DNA of 19,447 nucleotides from JAAYGD01 sp964609995 (lineage in GTDB: Bacteria > Bacillota_I > Bacilli_A > RF39 > UBA660), in the NCBI GenBank assembly GCA_964609995.1, contig CAZSTI010000015.1:1-19447 (forward strand), in the 5' to 3' direction. The notes under the pieces are model-generated. The model had not been told where the DNA came from. It worked only from the letters and a program-made list of their open reading frames with translations, and did no database searches. The first letter of the stretch is position 1, and every line of letters begins with the position of its first letter. The translations under genes and the position numbers were made by a program. This document shows positions 6,642 through 15,747 of this stretch, piece by piece.

Positions 6642-9600
6642 TCAAAACAAACTTAATTGACTTGTTTCTGGCATTTGATCTAATATACCCATCAATCTCA
6701 TATTGTTAATAATTGTTTGAGATACTTTACCTCTATTTTGAAAATCATCAATACTTGTAAAAGATTTATTATTTCTTTCTTCCACTATTTTTCTTGCAAC
6801 TATATCTCCTAGTCCATCTATTGAAATAAAAGGAGGAATAAGAGTCTTTTTATCTTCATCAATTAAAAACTTAGTTGAATCTGATTTATATATATCTACA
6901 TTTCCAAATTTAAAGCCTCTTGCAGTCATTTCTAAAGCACTCTTTAATACATCTAATATTGCAGTTTCTTTATTTGTTGCTTCAAATCCTTTTTCTTTTA
7001 AAATATTGATTTTTTCTTTTATAGAAGAATAGCCATTAATCATAGTTTTAATATCAAAATCAGTTGCTCTTATAGAAAAATATGCAGAATAATAATAAAT
7101 TGGATGATGTACTTTAAACCACGCTACTCTAAGAGCCATCATTACATATGCAGTAGCATGAGCTTTTGGAAACATATATTTAATTCTTTGACATGAATCA
7201 ATATACCAATCAGGAACATTAGATTTTCTCATAGTTGAAGCATGTTTTTCCCAAGTTTCTTTATCTTTTGATGCTTTTCCTTTTCTAACAAATTCCATAA
7301 TATCAAAAGCTTCTTTAGGTTTTAAACCTTGATAAATTAAATAAACCATTATGTCATCTCGACAGCCTATTACATCTTTAAAATCAACAATATTATTTTC
7401 TATTAAATTTTTAGCATTACTAAGCCATACATCTGTACCATGAGATAATCCAGATATTTTTACTAATTCCGAAAAATTTTCTGGTCTAGTATCTTTTAAC
7501 ATTTCAATTACAAAGTTTGTTCCAAATTCTGGAACTCCTAGTGTTCCAACTTCGCATTCTATTTCTTCGCTAGTTACTCCCAAACTTTCAGTAGAAGAAA
7601 ACAATTTATAGACATCTTTATCATCAAAAGGAATATCATTTATCTTTATTCCACTTGAATCTTCTAACATTTTAAGCATGGTTGGATCATCGTGACCTAA
7701 TATATCTAATTTTAATACATAATCATGTATAGCTTCAAAATCAAAATGAGTTGTATACCATTTTGACTTAGGATCATCTGCAGGAAATTGATATGGTGTA
7801 AAATCAAATACTTCCATATAATTAGGAATTATTACTATTCCTCCCGGATGTTGACCCGTTGTTCTCTTTACTCCAATTAATCCTTGAGCAAGTCTATCTA
7901 CTTCAGCTTTTCTTAGATGTTTTTCTTTTTCTTCCATATATCCTAAAACAAAACCAAAAGCAGTTTTTTCCGCAACTGTACCAATTGTACCTGCTCTATA
8001 TACATATTTTTCTCCAAATAATTCTTTAGTATAATCATGTGCTCTTGATTGATATTCTCCTGAAAAATTTAAATCTATATCAGGAACCTTATCTCCTTCA
8101 AAACCTAAAAAGGTTGCAAAAGGCATATCTTGACCTTCCTTTTTCATCATATTTCCACATTTACATATCTTATCTGGCAAATCATAACCAGAAGGATAAA
8201 CAGAACCTAATAGATTTCCATTTTCTTCAAATATTGATTCGCTACATTTACTACATACATAATGAGCTGGTAAAGGATTTACCTCAGTAATTCCCATTAA
8301 AGTTGCTACAAAAGAAGAACCAACAGATCCTCTACTTCCAACAATATAACCATCTTCGTTTGATTTTTTTACTAACTTTTGTGATATTAAATAAATAATA
8401 TCATAGCCATTTCCAATAATCCCTTTTAATTCTTGTTCAATTCTATTTTCTACTATTTTAGGAAGTTTATTTCCATATATTTTGTGGGCATTATCATAAA
8501 CCATTTTTTCCACTTCTTCTTTTGAACCTTCAAATATTGGAGTATATGGTTCCTTTTCATCTTTAATTATCTTAACATTATCTATTGAATCAGCTATCTT
8601 GTTTGTATTTTCTATTACAATATCATTTGCTAATTTTTTATCTAAAAAATTAAAACTTTCTAGCATTTCTTCAGTAGTCCTAAAATGTGATGAAGGTATT
8701 TCTCTTATATTTTTTTTATTTAAATAATGTAATCCTCCACCAGGAACTTTTTGATTTACTATTATTTCTCTAGATATTTTATCTTTTCTATCCAAATGGT
8801 GAACATCACCAGTTGCAACAACAAGTATTCCTTCTTCATTAGCTATATTAATAATCTTTTCAATATGATTTTGCAATTCTAATTCATTAGAAAACTCCCC
8901 CATTTGAATTAAATGATTATAACTTTCTAAGGGTTGTATTTCAATAAAATCATAAAATTGCATAATATTTTTTATTTCCTCGTTACTTAAACTTCTAGAT
9001 CTAGTAAATATCTCTCCTTCCGAACATGCACTTCCTAACAATAAACCTTCCCTATTATTAGTTATAGCGCTCTTTAATATTCTTGGAGTTTTTTGTAAAT
9101 ATTTAGTGTTAGCGTCAGATATCAATTTATATAAATTTTTTATTCCTTCTTGTTTTTGAACAAGTAACAAAATATGATAAAAATTACCAAATTTAAAAAC
9201 GTCTTCTTCGGTCATAAGTTTTTTTAAATCATCTATTTTTTGAACCCCTCTTGCTCTTAATTTGAGCAACATTTTTGATAATACTAATGCAGTAGCTTTT
9301 GCATCATAATCGGCTCTATGATGTGATTCTTCATCAAATTCTACTTCATACCTTTTTGTAACTATAGAAAGATTATGTTTAGGTTCTTCAGGGTTTAATA
9401 TTCTACTAAGTTGCATAGTATCTATTATTGCATTATTTAAATCTCCTAAATAATATCTATTATATACACTAGATAAAAAAGATTTATCAAATTTTGCATT
9501 ATGCGCAACTAAAGGTAAATCCCCTATCCAATTCTTAAAATCTTTTGTGACCTCCAGTTCATTCCTACAATCTTTTACCATATTATCAGTAATATGAGTA

Positions 9601-10946
9601 AATTTAGTTATATTAGATGGTATTGGTCTTCCAGGATTAATAAGTTCATCAAAAAAATCTGTTATCTCTCCATTATTAATTTTTACTGCACCAATTTCTA
9701 TTAAAGAATCCCCACTTGTAGCATTAAAACCAGTTGTTTCAACATCAAATACTACATATGTACTATCTATTAAGTCTAAATCAGAACTCCCAAATACTAT
9801 GTCAACCTCATCATCTACAACAATTAATTCAGCACCATATATTAATTTAATCTTATTTTCACTGTTTTTATTTATTTCTTTAACCACTTTTAGAGCTTCT
9901 GGAAATGCTTGGACACAATTTTTATCAGTAATAGCAATAGCTTTATGTCCAAATTTATGAGCCCTTTTAATTAAATCCTTTACTGAGACTACACCATCCA
10001 TTTGACTCATAAAAGTATGCGCATGTAATTCAACTCTTTTATTTGTTGAATTATCTTCTATCTCTTCTTTTTCGTGTTTAATTTTTATAATTCCTCTTAC
10101 ATTTAATACAAGTTCTTTAGAAAAAGTATCGTTTTTAGAATAACCACTTATTCTTACCCAATCTCCTACTTTTAAATTATTTAATAACAAATCGGATTCT
10201 TTTTCATCTTTAGAAAAAATTTTACAATAAATACTATCTGTATTATCTGATACTTTTATAGTAATTATTTTTAAATTTTTACTAGAAATATCTCTAATAT
10301 CGATTCCAAATACATATGACTCAATTACAACATCATTATCTTCCGCAATTATATCTTTAATTAAATAATTTCTTTTCTTTTTGGGTTCAACTCCAAAGAT
10401 TAATGATATTTCTTTTTTCTTGTTTTCAACCTTCGAATTATCTTTTATTTCTTTATCTATTTCATTTTTAATTTCTACACTTTTTTTTTCATTTAAAACA
10501 ACTTTCAAATTATAATCAAAACCAGATAATTTAAAATAATTTATTAAATCATTAAATATTTCATTAATTTTTGTGTTTTCAACTTTATTAGTAACTTCAA
10601 TAATAATATTATTATCATCAAAATATATAGCATTATCTAATAAAGATTTATAAGATTTTTTTTGTTTTTCTAAGAAAAATATATAATAATCAATAATTTT
10701 TTCATTTAATACATTTTCATATTTAAATGTTATATATGCATCAACATCTTTATAGTACTTTTTTAATAATTTGTTTGTTTCATCAAATACTATTGGATCA
10801 ATTGTCTCTTTTAATTTAATTATAAAATTCCATTCTTTTTTATTTTTAGATATTTTTAATTTTTCCAATACTCCATCGTTAAAAAAAGAATAGTATTCTT
10901 CCTTAACATTTATTTTTTCTAATAATAATTTTAATTTGTCATGCAT
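6642..10946 (-). CDS. polC: DNA polymerase III PolC-type alpha subunit
   Basis: The main replicative polymerase of low-GC Gram-positive bacteria, with built-in 3'-5' proofreading. At 1434 residues it is full length. Domain order: N-terminal region and OB fold (about 1-300); PHP domain starting HAHTFMSQMDG (about 309), interrupted by a DEDD exonuclease (FDVETTGF about 400, AHNAKFD about 480, HRADYDAKA about 543); then the PHP remainder, polymerase core with CSKC...KCG zinc-binding cysteines (about 902-929), PDIDLNFSGEYQ active site (about 957), YRAGTIGTVAEK and the HhH-bearing C-terminus. The last five residues, QLSLF, match the beta-clamp-binding motif. One PHP metal-ligand position reads TDK where TDH is usual. 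The ATG at 10946 has AGGAAGTG upstream. It ends in TGA with no terminator seen, so it probably heads the operon down to 3028. Confidence 0.98.
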   Translation of the reverse strand: MHDKLKLLLEKINVKEEYYSFFNDGVLEKLKISKNKKEWNFIIKLKETIDPIVFDETNKLLKKYYKDVDAYITFKYENVLNEKIIDYYIFFLEKQKKSYKSLLDNAIYFDDNNIIIEVTNKVENTKINEIFNDLINYFKLSGFDYNLKVVLNEKKSVEIKNEIDKEIKDNSKVENKKKEISLIFGVEPKKKRNYLIKDIIAEDNDVVIESYVFGIDIRDISSKNLKIITIKVSDNTDSIYCKIFSKDEKESDLLLNNLKVGDWVRISGYSKNDTFSKELVLNVRGIIKIKHEKEEIEDNSTNKRVELHAHTFMSQMDGVVSVKDLIKRAHKFGHKAIAITDKNCVQAFPEALKVVKEINKNSENKIKLIYGAELIVVDDEVDIVFGSSDLDLIDSTYVVFDVETTGFNATSGDSLIEIGAVKINNGEITDFFDELINPGRPIPSNITKFTHITDNMVKDCRNELEVTKDFKNWIGDLPLVAHNAKFDKSFLSSVYNRYYLGDLNNAIIDTMQLSRILNPEEPKHNLSIVTKRYEVEFDEESHHRADYDAKATALVLSKMLLKLRARGVQKIDDLKKLMTEEDVFKFGNFYHILLLVQKQEGIKNLYKLISDANTKYLQKTPRILKSAITNNREGLLLGSACSEGEIFTRSRSLSNEEIKNIMQFYDFIEIQPLESYNHLIQMGEFSNELELQNHIEKIINIANEEGILVVATGDVHHLDRKDKISREIIVNQKVPGGGLHYLNKKNIREIPSSHFRTTEEMLESFNFLDKKLANDIVIENTNKIADSIDNVKIIKDEKEPYTPIFEGSKEEVEKMVYDNAHKIYGNKLPKIVENRIEQELKGIIGNGYDIIYLISQKLVKKSNEDGYIVGSRGSVGSSFVATLMGITEVNPLPAHYVCSKCSESIFEENGNLLGSVYPSGYDLPDKICKCGNMMKKEGQDMPFATFLGFEGDKVPDIDLNFSGEYQSRAHDYTKELFGEKYVYRAGTIGTVAEKTAFGFVLGYMEEKEKHLRKAEVDRLAQGLIGVKRTTGQHPGGIVIIPNYMEVFDFTPYQFPADDPKSKWYTTHFDFEAIHDYVLKLDILGHDDPTMLKMLEDSSGIKINDIPFDDKDVYKLFSSTESLGVTSEEIECEVGTLGVPEFGTNFVIEMLKDTRPENFSELVKISGLSHGTDVWLSNAKNLIENNIVDFKDVIGCRDDIMVYLIYQGLKPKEAFDIMEFVRKGKASKDKETWEKHASTMRKSNVPDWYIDSCQRIKYMFPKAHATAYVMMALRVAWFKVHHPIYYYSAYFSIRATDFDIKTMINGYSSIKEKINILKEKGFEATNKETAILDVLKSALEMTARGFKFGNVDIYKSDSTKFLIDEDKKTLIPPFISIDGLGDIVARKIVEERNNKSFTSIDDFQNRGKVSQTIINNMRLMGILDQMPETSQLSLF

Positions 10947-10951
10947 TTTAT

Positions 10952-10989
10952 CACTTCCTAATAAGTATATATATACACAAATTATATCA
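10952..10989 (-). promoter_or_regulatory. polC promoter (extended -10) and RBS
   Basis: On the minus strand, TGATATAAT places a TATAAT at 10981-10986 with the TG extension. The predicted start of transcription is about 28 bases upstream of the ATG, and AGGAAGTG at 10952-10959 is the RBS. No clear -35 is visible. The element follows directly after the terminator of the upstream gene, where a new promoter is needed. Confidence 0.6.
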
Positions 10990-10995
10990 TATTAA

Positions 10996-11044
10996 TAATT
11001 AAAAAACAGAATTAATACTTTCTATTTCTATTAGTTCTGTTTTT
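10996..11044 (-). terminator. Intrinsic terminator after the 250-residue gene
   Basis: A perfect 10-bp inverted repeat AAAAACAGAA/TTCTGTTTTT joins 11035-11044 (inside the coding end) with 11002-11011 (directly after the stop codon). The downstream arm ends in Ts. The 23-base loop holds the last codons and the TAA, so a translating ribosome would prevent the hairpin from forming until it leaves. Confidence 0.65.
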
Positions 11045-11764
11045 CTTCCCTTTTGATTCTTTATTATCAGATATTTTCTTTATTTTATTAGAGTTTTCCT
11101 TTGTTTCTCTATTAATTTTATTTATCAGTCTATCTCTTTCGTTTTTTAGTTCTGAGTACTGTTTTCTTGGAACTAAATTAAAATCGGATTTCGGTTTATA
11201 TTTTAACAATGTAATATCTTCATCTTTTAATTCATACTTTAAAGTTTCTATTTCATCAACAGTTTTTGATTTATGAATATAAACATCTTCATTAGGTTCA
11301 TAAATAAACTCTTCTTCAAAAATTCCACTTACTTTTTCAATAAAATTATTAACAACAGAGCTTTTTTTATCATATATATTATTATGAATAGAAGATAATT
11401 CTTCATTAGTACCCACGATAGTTCTATATGCGGAATAATTTGTTTCAAATATTAAATCATTATTAATAAAATATGCAACTGATTCATAATTCCCATGTGT
11501 TCCTATTCTAGTAATTTCATTATAATAATCAGAAAATTGAGAATAATCCAAAACATGCTCTCCCACTTTATAAAAACCACTTAAATAATATTTTCCATCT
11601 TTATACGAAATATCATTTAGTATTATTCGTGTTTTTTCGTCAATAATTGATTGTTTATCTTCTTTATTGTCATATCCCAATAATTCTGGATATTTTATAC
11701 TTCTCACAAAATATGAATTTCTAAAGCTCTCCAACAATACACTATATTCTTTTTCATTATTCAT
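11012..11764 (-). CDS. Unrecognised 250-residue protein with a basic coiled tail
   Basis: I do not recognise a family. An in-frame TTG at 11767 exists, but AGGGAGGT at 11769-11776 is correctly spaced (5 bases) from the ATG at 11764, giving a start MNNEKEYSVLL. No signal peptide or membrane helix is visible. Residues about 1-195 are a mixed, Tyr-rich globular region (YYLSGFYKVGEHVLDYSQF, RIGTHGNYESVAYFINN). From about 205 a charged helical stretch (YSELKNERDRLINKINRE) leads into a Lys/Asn/Arg-rich tail ending KGKKNRTNRNRKY, suggestive of nucleic-acid or ribosome binding. The gene is monocistronic: own promoter, own terminator, between pyk and polC. Confidence 0.82.
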   Translation of the reverse strand: MNNEKEYSVLLESFRNSYFVRSIKYPELLGYDNKEDKQSIIDEKTRIILNDISYKDGKYYLSGFYKVGEHVLDYSQFSDYYNEITRIGTHGNYESVAYFINNDLIFETNYSAYRTIVGTNEELSSIHNNIYDKKSSVVNNFIEKVSGIFEEEFIYEPNEDVYIHKSKTVDEIETLKYELKDEDITLLKYKPKSDFNLVPRKQYSELKNERDRLINKINRETKENSNKIKKISDNKESKGKKNRTNRNRKY

Positions 11765-11784
11765 CAAAACCTCCCTATAACTTA

Positions 11785-11801
11785 TTTGATTTTAACATAA
11801 T
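11785..11801 (-). promoter_or_regulatory. Promoter of the 250-residue gene, 17-mer shared with the rplS promoter
   Basis: The minus-strand sequence ATTATGTTAAAATCAAA here is identical to that at 3003-3019 in the rplS promoter. It contains an extended -10 (TGT then TAAAAT at 11789-11794). The 17-base-spaced -35 position (ATGATT) is poor and lies in the pyk terminator. The start of transcription would be about 18 bases before the ATG, leaving the strong RBS AGGGAGGT intact. Confidence 0.62.
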
Positions 11802-11834
11802 AAAAAAAAATAATCATCATATTTGACGATTATT
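11802..11834 (-). terminator. Intrinsic terminator after pyk
   Basis: An 11-bp stem (11824-11834 with 11809-11819, one G-U pair, 4-base loop) is followed on the minus strand by nine Ts (11802-11810). The upstream arm begins at the pyk stop codon (11834-11836). This is the strongest terminator structure in the window by stem length plus U-tract. Confidence 0.88.
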
Positions 11835-13249
11835 TATTCAATTTCTTCTATTTTTAAAAAGTTGGTATATCTATTTTGTTTCATTGGAAAACCACCAGTA
11901 ATTATTATTTTGTCTCCCTTTTCCAAAACAAATTTTTCACTTACTATTTCTATAGCGTTTTTCATTATTTCATCAGTAGTCATATATTTTTTTACAACTA
12001 CAGGCAATACTCCCCAATTAAGAGATAAAGAAGTTGCTGTTTCTCTTCTAGGAGTAGTTGCAATAATTGGACAACAAGGTCTATGTGAACTAATCTTTCT
12101 TGCTGTATATCCCGATATTGTAGTTGCAACGATTGCTTTAGATCCTAGCATATTCGCAGCATCTACAACACTATGAGATATTACTGTAGTTACATCTTTA
12201 TTTTCATGCGAAGTATGTTTAATTAATATTTCATCATAATCCATATTGCTTTCAGTACTGTCTATAATTCTATTCATTGTTTCTATTGCTTCAATAGGAA
12301 AATGTCCAACAGCTGATTCTCCAGATAACATAACTGCATCAGCACCATCTATTACTGCATTAGCAACATCGGATACTTCTGCTCTAGTAGGTCTCGAAGT
12401 TGATTCCATTGAAGTTAACATTTCTGTTGCTACAATACATGTCTTACCCTTTAAATAACTTTGTTTAATTAATTTCTTTTGAACACTTGGAATAGATTCC
12501 AAGGATATCTCAATTCCTAAATCTCCTCTTGCTACCATTATTCCATCACTTACTTTTATAATGTTATCAATATCCTCAATAGCACTTCTACTCTCTATTT
12601 TTGCAATTATTTGTAAATGTTCATTTTTTAAAGAAATTAACATATCATTTACATCTAATACATCATTAGCATTTCTAACAAAAGAAAGCGCAACAAAATC
12701 AGCGTTTATTCTTGATGCAAACTCTATATCTTCCTTATGCTCTTTATATAAAAAATCTATACTAAGTTGCGAATCAGGAATATTAACACCCTTATGGCTT
12801 TTTAATTGTCCTCCACGAACGGTAATACATTTAATGTCTTCATCAATTATGTTGATTACTTTTAATTCTATCAATCCATCGTGAATTAATACTCTATCTC
12901 CAATGTTTACATCTTTATACAAATCTTTATAACTTATTTGTATGTTTCCAAACTCTCCAAAACATTCCTTACTAGTCAATGTTACAAAATCATCTTTTGA
13001 TATAAATACTTCTCCATTAATTGTTCCGGTTCTTACTTCAGGACCTTTTGTATCAACAAGAATACCTGTATTTGTATTTAATTCTCTATTCACTGCTCTT
13101 ATATGAGCACATACCTTTTCAGCATCTTTATATGAAGAATGTGATAAATTTATTCTAAATACATCTGTACCCGCAAGAATCATTTTTTTTACCATTTCCT
13201 TTGAAGAAGACATTGGACCTACCGTTGCTACTATCTTTGTTTTATTCAT
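11834..13249 (-). CDS. pyk: Pyruvate kinase
   Basis: Converts phosphoenolpyruvate and ADP to pyruvate and ATP, the last step of glycolysis; needs Mg2+ and usually K+. The 471-residue protein is a standard three-domain form without the extra C-terminal PEP-utiliser-like domain of Bacillus pyruvate kinases. Motifs: KIVATVGP at the N-terminus, VFRINLSH, VDTKGPEVRTG, IAKIESRSAI with catalytic Lys, MVARGDLGIEI (about 236), TRAEVSDVANAVIDGADAVMLSGE (Mg/ADP region, about 295-318, shown here as family hallmark). An in-frame GTG at 13258 lies too close to AAGGTGAG; the ATG at 13249, 5 bases after it, is chosen. It follows recD2 with a gap of about 37 bases and no terminator, so it may be partly co-transcribed. 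Confidence 0.97.
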   Translation of the reverse strand: MNKTKIVATVGPMSSSKEMVKKMILAGTDVFRINLSHSSYKDAEKVCAHIRAVNRELNTNTGILVDTKGPEVRTGTINGEVFISKDDFVTLTSKECFGEFGNIQISYKDLYKDVNIGDRVLIHDGLIELKVINIIDEDIKCITVRGGQLKSHKGVNIPDSQLSIDFLYKEHKEDIEFASRINADFVALSFVRNANDVLDVNDMLISLKNEHLQIIAKIESRSAIEDIDNIIKVSDGIMVARGDLGIEISLESIPSVQKKLIKQSYLKGKTCIVATEMLTSMESTSRPTRAEVSDVANAVIDGADAVMLSGESAVGHFPIEAIETMNRIIDSTESNMDYDEILIKHTSHENKDVTTVISHSVVDAANMLGSKAIVATTISGYTARKISSHRPCCPIIATTPRRETATSLSLNWGVLPVVVKKYMTTDEIMKNAIEIVSEKFVLEKGDKIIITGGFPMKQNRYTNFLKIEEIE

Positions 13250-13267
13250 TACACTCACCTTACCCTA

Positions 13268-13279
13268 ATTATAATTATA
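13268..13279 (-). promoter_or_regulatory. Possible pyk promoter -10 elements
   Basis: Two abutting TATAAT hexamers (13274-13279 and 13268-13273, minus strand) lie in the short gap upstream of pyk, in front of the RBS AAGGTGAG. No good -35 is seen within the recD2 3' end. A glycolytic gene would be expected to have its own promoter, but AT-rich sequence makes this uncertain. Confidence 0.35.
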
Positions 13280-13286
13280 CATCAAT

Positions 13287-15470
13287 TTATTGTTTTTTAA
13301 ATAGTCTATTTTTTAAACCTGTAAACCTATCTATTTCTTCTTTATTTCTTATAGAACTAAATAAAGCTTCTTTCTCTCCAACTAATATTAAATATTTTTT
13401 AGCTCTTGTAACTGCAGTATAAATTAATTTTTTATATAACATTCTAGAAAAAGATGTATCCATTGGAATTATAACTATATCAAATTCACTTCCTTGTGCT
13501 TTATGAATACTTATGGAATAACCCAATTTAACGTTTTCTAAATCTTGCTTAGAGCATTCCAAAATTTCTCCATCAAAATCAAGTAATACAGTATTATCTA
13601 CTAAATCTATTTTTTCAATTTTACCAATATCTCCATTAGAAATATCGCTTTCAGAAATGTTTTTTGTTTGTAATATTTTATCATTCTCTCTAAATTTATT
13701 GTTTAAAAAAGATATCTCTATTTGATCTTTTTTTGGATTAAAAACATCTTGTAATTTAGAATTCAAATTATCAATACCATTAATTCCCTTATACATAGGT
13801 GCTAATATCTGAATATCTTTTTCACTGTATCCTTTTTCTTTATATTTATTACAAATATCAACTATTAATCTTTCAATGGAATATCTATCACACTCAATAA
13901 AATTATAGTCGGCTTTTTTCGTAAATACTTCTTTACTTAAGTTTCCTGAATTTATTTCATGAGCTAAATTAACAATATATGAATCTTCCTTTTGTCTATA
14001 TAAATCTCTTAATTCAATAGTATTAATTACTTTACTATCTACCATATCTTTTAATATTTGACCAGGAAGAACACTAGGTAATTGATTATAGTCTCCCACA
14101 AATATCAGTTTAATATCATCAAATAAACCTTTAAATAAGTTATCAAGTAAAAATATATCTATCATACTTGTCTCATCAATAATAATAAATTTTGCATAAC
14201 TTTTATTGTTTTCGTTTACCATAAACTCATCATTTTCTTTATTCCATTTAAGAAATTTATGAATTGTTGAAGCATAAAAACCTGTAGCTTCCCTAATTCT
14301 TTTTGATGCTCTACCTGTTGGTGCCAGAAGTACTAAATTTTTGTTTATATCATCCATAGTATATTCATTAATACTTTTATATGCTTCAACTATAGCTTTA
14401 ATTATTGTTGTTTTTCCAGTCCCTGGTCCACCCGTTATTATTGTAATATTATTTTCTAATGAACTAATAACTGCTTTTTTTTGCATATCATTATATTTAA
14501 TTCCAAACAAGTTTTCTAATAAATCAATGGTTTTTGAAATGTTTTTTATTTTATCTTTTTTCTTTAATAATAAATAATTAATTTTATTAGCAATTCTATT
14601 TTCAATATCATAATAATTTAATAAATAATACCTATCTTCTTCACGAACTATTTTATTTATATTTATTAAATTGTTTAAATATTCTTTTAATGATTCAATA
14701 TCAATATTAGCCTTTAATATATTTATAAAACTTAAATACAAATCTTCAATTAGTGTATAAGTATTTCCTGTATTAAAACAAATAGTATTAATTGAATATA
14801 AAATACAAGCATTTATTCTTCTTTCATCCAATTTATCAATATTATTTGATAATGCTATTGAATCAACTTGAATAAATCCAATATCTTTTATTTCTTCTAC
14901 TAATAAATATATATTATTTTCTATTATATTATATGTATCATTAGTATATTTTTTATAAATTTTTGTAGCTTGATTAAACGAAAAACCTAGTTCTTGAAGA
15001 TAGATAATTACCTTATAACTCATTTTTTCTTCTAATAAAACTTCATATATTTCTTTTGCTCTCTTTTCACTCATACTGGGAATCATTAATAAAGATTGAT
15101 AATTATTTATAATGATATCTATACAATTATCGCCTAATGTATTAACTATCTTACTTGCAGTTCTTAATCCAACTTTAGGAAATATTCCTGAAGAAAGATA
15201 CGCAATAATAGAACTCTTATCTTCGGGCATTAATTTTTCATAATTATCAACTTTTAATTGAATTCCATATTTAGGGTGATTAACTAATTCCCCTATAAAT
15301 ATATAATCAAAATCTTCATTTAATTCAATGAAATTTCCAGAAAAAGTAAGAGTTTTATCTATATATTCTATTAATTCATCACTATCAGATTCTTTAACTT
15401 TTATTACTCCTACAGTAAAACCATTATCACTCTTGTAAAATATATTTCTTAATGTGCATTTAATTTTCAC
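13287..15470 (-). CDS. recD2: RecD2-type 5'-3' DNA helicase
   Basis: A superfamily 1B helicase of bacteria lacking RecBC-associated RecD, involved in DNA repair and replication-fork handling. It has 727 residues, normal for RecD2. The N-terminal region (1 to about 300) has an OB-like start and helix-hairpin-helix-like segment (about 100-140). Motor motifs: Walker A TGGPGTGKTT (about 343-352), APTGRASKRI, Walker B IIIDETSMID (about 433), VGDYNQLPSVLPG (about 460), LYRQ, ISIHKAQGSEFDIVI (about 655), and YTAVTRAKKYLILVG (about 685). The start is GTG at 15470, preceded at 5 bases by GGGAGGA; no better ATG is available. Only 10 bases separate it from the Smr gene stop, so the two are co-transcribed. 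Confidence 0.96.
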   Translation of the reverse strand: MKIKCTLRNIFYKSDNGFTVGVIKVKESDSDELIEYIDKTLTFSGNFIELNEDFDYIFIGELVNHPKYGIQLKVDNYEKLMPEDKSSIIAYLSSGIFPKVGLRTASKIVNTLGDNCIDIIINNYQSLLMIPSMSEKRAKEIYEVLLEEKMSYKVIIYLQELGFSFNQATKIYKKYTNDTYNIIENNIYLLVEEIKDIGFIQVDSIALSNNIDKLDERRINACILYSINTICFNTGNTYTLIEDLYLSFINILKANIDIESLKEYLNNLININKIVREEDRYYLLNYYDIENRIANKINYLLLKKKDKIKNISKTIDLLENLFGIKYNDMQKKAVISSLENNITIITGGPGTGKTTIIKAIVEAYKSINEYTMDDINKNLVLLAPTGRASKRIREATGFYASTIHKFLKWNKENDEFMVNENNKSYAKFIIIDETSMIDIFLLDNLFKGLFDDIKLIFVGDYNQLPSVLPGQILKDMVDSKVINTIELRDLYRQKEDSYIVNLAHEINSGNLSKEVFTKKADYNFIECDRYSIERLIVDICNKYKEKGYSEKDIQILAPMYKGINGIDNLNSKLQDVFNPKKDQIEISFLNNKFRENDKILQTKNISESDISNGDIGKIEKIDLVDNTVLLDFDGEILECSKQDLENVKLGYSISIHKAQGSEFDIVIIPMDTSFSRMLYKKLIYTAVTRAKKYLILVGEKEALFSSIRNKEEIDRFTGLKNRLFKKQ

Positions 15471-15480
15471 AAAATCCTCC

Positions 15481-15747
15481 CTAAAGTAGTTTCAATTTTA
15501 CAATAGTACACCCAGGATTATACATATCCATCTTATATTCTTCGACAAATTTATTGTTTTTTAATTCTTCATATATAGCTTTTCTGATAATATCTTTTCC
15601 TATTCCGTGAATTGCCACAAAATATTTTACCTTTAATTTATAATTTTCTAAAATAAATTTCTTTAAATATATCACTGATATATCAGCAGTTTCTCCATGA
15701 AGATCTATTTTAGGTATGTTTTTTGTAGTTACTAAATCATTAAACAT
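15481..15747 (-). CDS. Small stand-alone Smr-domain protein
   Basis: The 88-residue protein is almost entirely an Smr domain: the DLHGET motif at 15-20, and the HGIGKD loop at 47-52, followed by an amphipathic helix and NPGCTIVKLKL. Smr domains occur at the C-terminus of MutS2 and alone, and several are nucleases acting on DNA or RNA; the activity of this short form is unknown. No MutS2 core is fused or adjacent. The start overlaps the end of the kinase gene by 8 bases, and the stop is TAG just before the recD2 RBS. Nearness to recD2 fits, but does not prove, a DNA-repair role. Confidence 0.9.
   Translation of the reverse strand: MFNDLVTTKNIPKIDLHGETADISVIYLKKFILENYKLKVKYFVAIHGIGKDIIRKAIYEELKNNKFVEEYKMDMYNPGCTIVKLKLL

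Noticed and set aside
6642..6644. Mycoplasma-type code with TGA as Trp
   Set aside because: TGA ends polC just after the clamp motif QLSLF, and Trp residues throughout are TGG.
11823..12176. Plus-strand ORF opposite pyk with a signal-peptide-like start
   Set aside because: Antisense to well-conserved pyruvate kinase sequence; no RBS or domain support.
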